Source: BPGX01 sp037447455 | GTDB lineage: Bacteria; Bacteroidota; Bacteroidia; B-17B0; Aurantibacillaceae | DNA length: 64,000 nucleotides | Direction: 5' to 3' | Assembly: GCA_037447455.1 (NCBI GenBank) | Contig: JBBIGQ010000009.1 | Coordinates: forward strand, 26,916-90,915 | Part shown: positions 59,917-64,000 of the stretch, one piece after another | Numbering within the stretch: the stretch's first letter is position 1 | How the letters are laid out: each line of letters begins with the position of its first letter | Position numbers and translations under genes: made by a program | The notes under the pieces: generated by a model | The model's database searches: none | What the model saw: the letters and a program-made list of their open reading frames with translations, nothing else | Told to the model about the DNA's origin: nothing

Positions 59917-61179
59917 TTAAAATTTGAGTTGTTTAGCAGGTAATACAGTGGCTTCGCATTTTCCAAACCCCACACGAATGCCGTTTTTCTCCGCATAGGC
60001 CTGAATGATGATGGTATCGCCGTCCTGAATAAATTTTCTTTCTTCGCCGTTGTTTAGTTTCAAAGGCTTTGTTCCTCTCCAGGTCAGTTCTAACATACTT
60101 CCAAATTCGTGAAGTGCCGGTCCGCTGATAGTGCCACTGGCCATTAAATCGCCGACATTGAGCGGACAGCCGTTGATAATATGATGAGCAAGTTGTTGTT
60201 CCATCGTCCAGTAAAGGTATTTAGTATTGCTTTGACAGATGATGGTTGCACTGCCATCAGCCGTTTTCAGGATAACCTCAAGATGAATGTCCAGATGCTG
60301 TAAAACGTCTTGTTTTAAGTAGGGCAGGGGTTCCGGAAACTGTGGATCAGCGGCCACATAAAAAGGTTCCAGGGCTTCTAATGTTACAATCCAGGGTGAA
60401 ATGGTAGAAGCAAAATTTTTGGCTAAAAAAGGACCGAGTGGTTGATATTCCCAGGTTTGAATATCCCTGGCACTCCAATCATTGAATAACAGCAAACCAA
60501 AAATGGCTTCTCTGGCTTTATTGACAGGAATAATTTCCCCTTGATGTGTGGATTTCCCAACAACAAAAGCCACTTCCAGTTCAAAGTCCAGCAGTTTACT
60601 TGGACCGAAGAGGGGCTTATCCGAGTCCGCGGGCTTTGTTTGACCATTCGGACGATAAAAAGCGTGTGGACTTACAAAAATACTGGAAACACGGCCATGA
60701 TAACCGACTGGCAAATGCTTCCAGTTGGGGAGCAAAGCATTGTTCGGATCTCTAAACATCTTCCCGACATTCGTAGCATGGTATTCGCTGGAATAAAAAT
60801 CGGTATAATCGCCTATTTGCAGCGGCATTACTAATGTAATGGCTGAAATGGGCTTAAAAACTCTGGAATGCAGATGTTCGGCCAATTTTAATTCCTCATT
60901 GTTGACCGATAGTAATTCCTGAATTTTTTTTCGGACGGCAGATGTAATAGGTTTTCCAAGTGCTATAAAATCATTCAAAACAGGTCTTGAGAAAATATTT
61001 TCTAAATGTGGGTAGATGGACTTAAAGTAACCGGCTTTTGCCAATTCGGACAAATCAATAATTTCATCGCCAATTGCCGAGCATGCAATGTGTTGATTGT
61101 TTTCATTTTTATATACACCAAAAGGAATGTTGTAAATAGTAAAGTCCGAGTTTGAAGAGTAATTTTTCCAGGATTGCAT
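59917..61179 (-). CDS. fahA: Fumarylacetoacetase
   Basis: A 420-residue hydrolase that performs the last step of tyrosine/homogentisate breakdown, giving fumarate and acetoacetate. The N-terminal SH3-like part opens with FTIYNIPFGVYKNENNQHIA. The catalytic domain shows QIGDYTDFYSSEYHATNVGK, PVGYHGRVSSIFVS, ELEVAFVVGKSTHQGEII, LFNDWSARDIQTWEYQPLGP and GDLMASGTISG. Length matches the family. Earlier pathway genes are not in the window. Its upstream gap of 229 bases contains a duplicated promoter-like element. Confidence 0.95.
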   Translation of the reverse strand: MQSWKNYSSNSDFTIYNIPFGVYKNENNQHIACSAIGDEIIDLSELAKAGYFKSIYPHLENIFSRPVLNDFIALGKPITSAVRKKIQELLSVNNEELKLAEHLHSRVFKPISAITLVMPLQIGDYTDFYSSEYHATNVGKMFRDPNNALLPNWKHLPVGYHGRVSSIFVSPHAFYRPNGQTKPADSDKPLFGPSKLLDFELEVAFVVGKSTHQGEIIPVNKAREAIFGLLLFNDWSARDIQTWEYQPLGPFLAKNFASTISPWIVTLEALEPFYVAADPQFPEPLPYLKQDVLQHLDIHLEVILKTADGSATIICQSNTKYLYWTMEQQLAHHIINGCPLNVGDLMASGTISGPALHEFGSMLELTWRGTKPLKLNNGEERKFIQDGDTIIIQAYAEKNGIRVGFGKCEATVLPAKQLKF

Positions 61180-61181
61180 TA

Positions 61182-61315
61182 TTTTTTTGCGGACAATAAT
61201 ACTACTTATTTATAAAATAATCTGTTAAACAATAGTTAAAAAATTTCTATCTGCTTGGCAGGGTAAACTATGAAGTAGGAAAGTTTCTATACTTTTTTAC
61301 GGACAAACCTACTTA
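61182..61315. repeat. Direct repeat in gap upstream of fahA (two promoter-like copies)
   Basis: Bases 61182-61208 and 61293-61315 share a T-run, CGGACAA and CTACTTA in the same order, 111 bases apart. Read on the minus strand, the far copy carries a perfect TAGGTTTG -7 box (61311-61304), while the near copy carries a decayed one (TATTATTG) just before the fahA ATG. The rest of the 229-base gap (61180-61408) shows no gene. Confidence 0.45.
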
Positions 61316-61408
61316 CAACTTAACATAATGTAAATTATGGTGAAATAATAAAATGCATCTCACACCTAACCTAACAAGATTAACCGTATTGATTAAAGAA
61401 TAAAAAAA

Positions 61409-61810
61409 CTATCTATTCTTTATTTTCAAGGGATATTTACCTTTTATATACTGGTTGTAAAATTTGCCATAAGAAGACGCTTCTTTCATCGCATTCCATA
61501 ATTCTGAAGGAACATTCTGATGAATATAATTTCCTTTATCAGTAACGATTTCCAGATACCCGTATTGTTGTTGGTTGCAACTGTAATAGGCAATACTTCG
61601 GATCCATGAACTTCGAATTGTTTCAATTTTTTCATGAAACGTAAATGTCGTTGTATAAATAAATACTTTCGCTTCATCGTAGTTTTGAAATGTTTTATGG
61701 ATAATGCTATTACAATCTAATTCTGTATTATTTGAAATGCGGCTTTCTGAATCCCATTGACAGGAGGTAAAAAAAAAAAACAGAACGTATTTTTTTATGT
61801 TTAAAAACAT
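61409..61810 (-). CDS. KTSC-domain lipoprotein
   Basis: A 133-residue protein with a short signal peptide (MFLNIKKYVLFFFFTS) and a lipobox cysteine at 17. The last 65 residues fit the KTSC domain: SSWIRSIAYYSCNQ, YGYLEIVTDKGNYIHQNVPS, ELWNAMKEASSYGKFYNQYI, KGKYPL. KTSC domains are small, found in lysyl-tRNA synthetase-linked and phage proteins, with uncertain nucleic-acid roles; a lipoprotein version suggests a different setting. It starts 11 bases after the end of the FHA-ABC transporter gene and so is probably co-transcribed with it. Confidence 0.75.
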   Translation of the reverse strand: MFLNIKKYVLFFFFTSCQWDSESRISNNTELDCNSIIHKTFQNYDEAKVFIYTTTFTFHEKIETIRSSWIRSIAYYSCNQQQYGYLEIVTDKGNYIHQNVPSELWNAMKEASSYGKFYNQYIKGKYPLKIKNR

Positions 61811-61821
61811 TTTTATTGATT

Positions 61822-63990
61822 TTATCCTCTCATTACATTCAACTGTTTAATTGTGAAAAAAGCCAACAAAAGTCCTAACACCACTTGAAAAAATATATTT
61901 TTAGCTATTTCGTCGGTTTGAATAAGACCGTATAAAGCATTAGAAGTATTCATTTTGAGTTGTTCACTGGCATTGCATACTTTGTACATCTTACGGGATG
62001 AGAGTAACGGAATGGTATCATTTTTTTCATCGGTTACAAGCAATGTGTCTTTTTCTACATCGGATACTAACTGATATAAACTAACTATTTTTAGTTTATT
62101 GATATGTTTATAGTTTACTTTGACTTCTTTTGGAATTTTGATTTTAACTTGTTCTGCACCCGGACAATAAGGAAGTTTTTTACAGGGATACATCCATTGA
62201 AAGGTGGTATCGTATTGAGGATTATACAGACACGTCTCTGATTGTATTAAGGTAGAATGTTCGTCCTGTATTTTACACAACAATTCCGTACTCCATCGGG
62301 AAATGGTGAGCATACCAAGATAGGACTTGACAGGGCTATCCAGCGGCGCTATAACTCCCGATAAAAGCAACTGCGGGATTAAAATTAACGGGGTAATGCT
62401 GATGACTTTCACAGAACTGGTAAACAATGAAGATATCAGCAGTCCCATCATCACCGATAAAATGCCATTTAAGCTTAATACTCCAATGTATGATAAAGGG
62501 GAAAATAAACGAATATTATCTTCTTGTTGTAAGAAACTTGTTGTATAAACCAATACCACCACTTGAACGATAGTGAGCAAACTTAAAATGAACAACTTGG
62601 ATAAATAGTACGTCTCAGGGCGAATACCATATTTCTTTTCCTTAAAATACAAGGGCCATTCATCTACAATTTCCCGGGAACTATTGCTGATTCCAAACCA
62701 GATGACCGTGATGCTCATGATAAACAAATGGCTAATTTGAAACTTTTCAAAAATGAAGCTGATTAAAACGGGGATTAGCACCGGTTGTAACAATACTAAA
62801 GCCCAGAAATCCGGACCATGTCTCCATTTGTATTGTGCGTAGCGTAAGGTGATCCAAAGCAAATAATAAATCTGTCTGAAAACACTGGTAGAAGACGAAA
62901 AGGCGCTTTCAGACAAATCGGAATGGGTTTTTGTCTTGACTTCCGTTTTGTGAATGCGGAATTGATTGACTGATTCGGGTCGGCTTAATAATTCATAAAC
63001 CTCAAGGTAATCATTTTTTTGAAAGTAAGACAACACGTTTTCTTTGGAACCGTAGTAACATAAATAACCTCCTTTTCCTAAAAACATTATTTTGTCTGCA
63101 TAATGAATATCTTCGGGTTTGTGAGTTACCATTAAAATGGTAGTGCCTTCTTCCTGTACTTTCTTCAGGTATTGCAGAAACTCCCTTATGGTTTCGGGGT
63201 CTAAGGGAGAGGTGGGTTCGTCTAAAATCAAAATAGCCGGATTGGCCAGTAATTCAATAGCTATGGCCAGCCGTTTTTTTTCACCTCCGGAGAGAAATTT
63301 CACTTTTTTGCTTAAATGGTCCGGATGGTTTAAGTTCATTTTCTCTAAAACGTGATGAATGATATCTCGGATGTTGTGATGAGAAGACACATCAGGAATT
63401 TTAATTTTAGCGGCATAGTAGATGGTATCCCAAACGGTGAGTTCGGAGTGGAAATAATCCTGCTGACCGACATAACCTATCTTGGAAAACACATATTTTT
63501 CATACTTTCTGGCATTTAAGCCGTGAATAAATACTTCACCAGATGAGGGTATAAAATTCGTGATACTTTTGATGAAGGTACTTTTTCCACAGCCGGAAGG
63601 ACCCATGACAGCCACAAATTCACCTTTCTGAACGGCGATGCTTAGGGGATGAAGCAACGGGCGATTTTTATGTTGTACGTGTAGATGATGGGTTTCAAGG
63701 GCGGGGGCAGCGTCGTGAGCGCGAACCGACTCTTTGATACGCAGGGTTTGGAAGCCAATCAGCAGTTCATCGTTTTCATCTATGTAGGTGCTGGTGTTTA
63801 TTCGTTTGCCGTTGATGAAGGTGCCATTCGTGGAGTGGAGATCTTCTAACAGGTATTTTTCGCCTTGCCGGGTGATTTTACAATGTTTTCGGGAAACGTA
63901 TTTATCCTTGATGACCACATCGCAGGAAGGCTCCCGACCTATAAGGATACTTTCTTTATGCTTGAAATATTCTTCCAGTGCAAGATACAT
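61822..63990 (-). CDS. FHA domain fused to ABCG-type ABC transporter
   Basis: A 722-residue protein with three parts: an FHA domain (about 10-75, LIGREPSCDVVIKDKYVSRK, HCKITRQGEKYLLED), which binds phosphothreonine; an ABC ATPase (about 95-315, Walker A GPSGCGKSTF, signature LSGGEKKRLAIAIELL, Walker B AILILDEPTSPLD); and an ABC-2 membrane part (about 375-560, with a further segment at 695-712). The signature and domain order fit the ABCG half-transporter type. The region 580-690 is a large soluble loop with four Cys. The frame is open to the window edge at 64000, so the ATG at 63990 may not be the true start. Phosphorylation control of transport is inferred from the FHA. Confidence 0.85.
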   Translation of the reverse strand: MYLALEEYFKHKESILIGREPSCDVVIKDKYVSRKHCKITRQGEKYLLEDLHSTNGTFINGKRINTSTYIDENDELLIGFQTLRIKESVRAHDAAPALETHHLHVQHKNRPLLHPLSIAVQKGEFVAVMGPSGCGKSTFIKSITNFIPSSGEVFIHGLNARKYEKYVFSKIGYVGQQDYFHSELTVWDTIYYAAKIKIPDVSSHHNIRDIIHHVLEKMNLNHPDHLSKKVKFLSGGEKKRLAIAIELLANPAILILDEPTSPLDPETIREFLQYLKKVQEEGTTILMVTHKPEDIHYADKIMFLGKGGYLCYYGSKENVLSYFQKNDYLEVYELLSRPESVNQFRIHKTEVKTKTHSDLSESAFSSSTSVFRQIYYLLWITLRYAQYKWRHGPDFWALVLLQPVLIPVLISFIFEKFQISHLFIMSITVIWFGISNSSREIVDEWPLYFKEKKYGIRPETYYLSKLFILSLLTIVQVVVLVYTTSFLQQEDNIRLFSPLSYIGVLSLNGILSVMMGLLISSLFTSSVKVISITPLILIPQLLLSGVIAPLDSPVKSYLGMLTISRWSTELLCKIQDEHSTLIQSETCLYNPQYDTTFQWMYPCKKLPYCPGAEQVKIKIPKEVKVNYKHINKLKIVSLYQLVSDVEKDTLLVTDEKNDTIPLLSSRKMYKVCNASEQLKMNTSNALYGLIQTDEIAKNIFFQVVLGLLLAFFTIKQLNVMRG

Positions 63991-64000
63991 CGTAAGACGT

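Noticed and set aside
1..64000. tRNA, rRNA, insertion sequence, prophage, toxin-antitoxin or restriction system
   Set aside because: Looked for characteristic sequences (cloverleaf ends, transposase or integrase motifs, terminal inverted repeats) and found none that I could support.

Overview
The window reads as chromosomal DNA of a low-GC member of the phylum Bacteroidota. Three things support this. First, type IX secretion (T9SS) cargo: two large proteins end in the gliding-motility-associated (type B) C-terminal domain, and there is one orphan type A tail. Second, lineage-typical genes: TamL-type BamA protein, DUF5686 protein with a carboxypeptidase-like domain, Bacteroidetes-form O-antigen ligase, split 5'-nucleotidase, YqaE lipoprotein. 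Third, at least 16 promoters of the form TAnnTTTG just upstream of genes, with hardly any Shine-Dalgarno sequences. I cannot name a genus. No rRNA, tRNA, CRISPR array, insertion sequence, prophage or integrase was seen, and no gene-free stretch exceeds 300 bases.

Layout. 1-5.1 kb (minus): dnaN, a phosphoesterase, a YqaE-tailed lipoprotein, lgt, asnS and a window-truncated lptE form one tight operon. 5.1-5.5 kb: a fragment of a T9SS cargo gene. 5.6-10.7 kb (minus): rplM-rpsI-rpsB-tsf-rpsO-pnp with a strong promoter and a large hairpin between rpsO and pnp. 10.8-18.4 kb (minus): two giant paralogous surface proteins and a small secreted protein. 18.6-24.7 kb: a TPR protein, then hpt-adk-obgE-rmuC-ABC permease. 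24.8-26.5 kb (plus): an unlisted 43-residue lipoprotein, a truncated aldehyde-dehydrogenase-like protein, and a LemA protein. 26.5-34.5 kb (minus): thioesterase, rsfS-ftsH, ABC permease, dnaA, and a split 5'-nucleotidase.

34.6-45.3 kb (plus): envelope proteins (DUF5686, DUF2079, acyltransferase, DUF3108), lpd, folC with an internal AT-rich repeat, a DUF4476 protein and a DUF423 protein. 45.3-52.3 kb: divergent rRNA/tRNA methyltransferase and tamL whose ATG codons overlap, then an ammonia-lyase, a possible NTR-like secreted protein, murQ, and a secreted coiled-coil protein. 52.3-59.0 kb (plus): O-antigen ligase, gmd, amino-acid permease, SDR dehydrogenase, purM. 59.1-64 kb (minus): fahA-thyA, a KTSC lipoprotein, and an FHA-ABC transporter fusion at the window edge.

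Most content is housekeeping (replication, translation, nucleotide and envelope metabolism). The accessory signal lies in the tandem adhesin-like proteins with a shared C-terminal cassette and different heads, in small lipoproteins, and in genes that look partly degraded or internally duplicated (T9SS tail, ALDH, folC). I did not find a convincing new multi-gene defence or mobile system.
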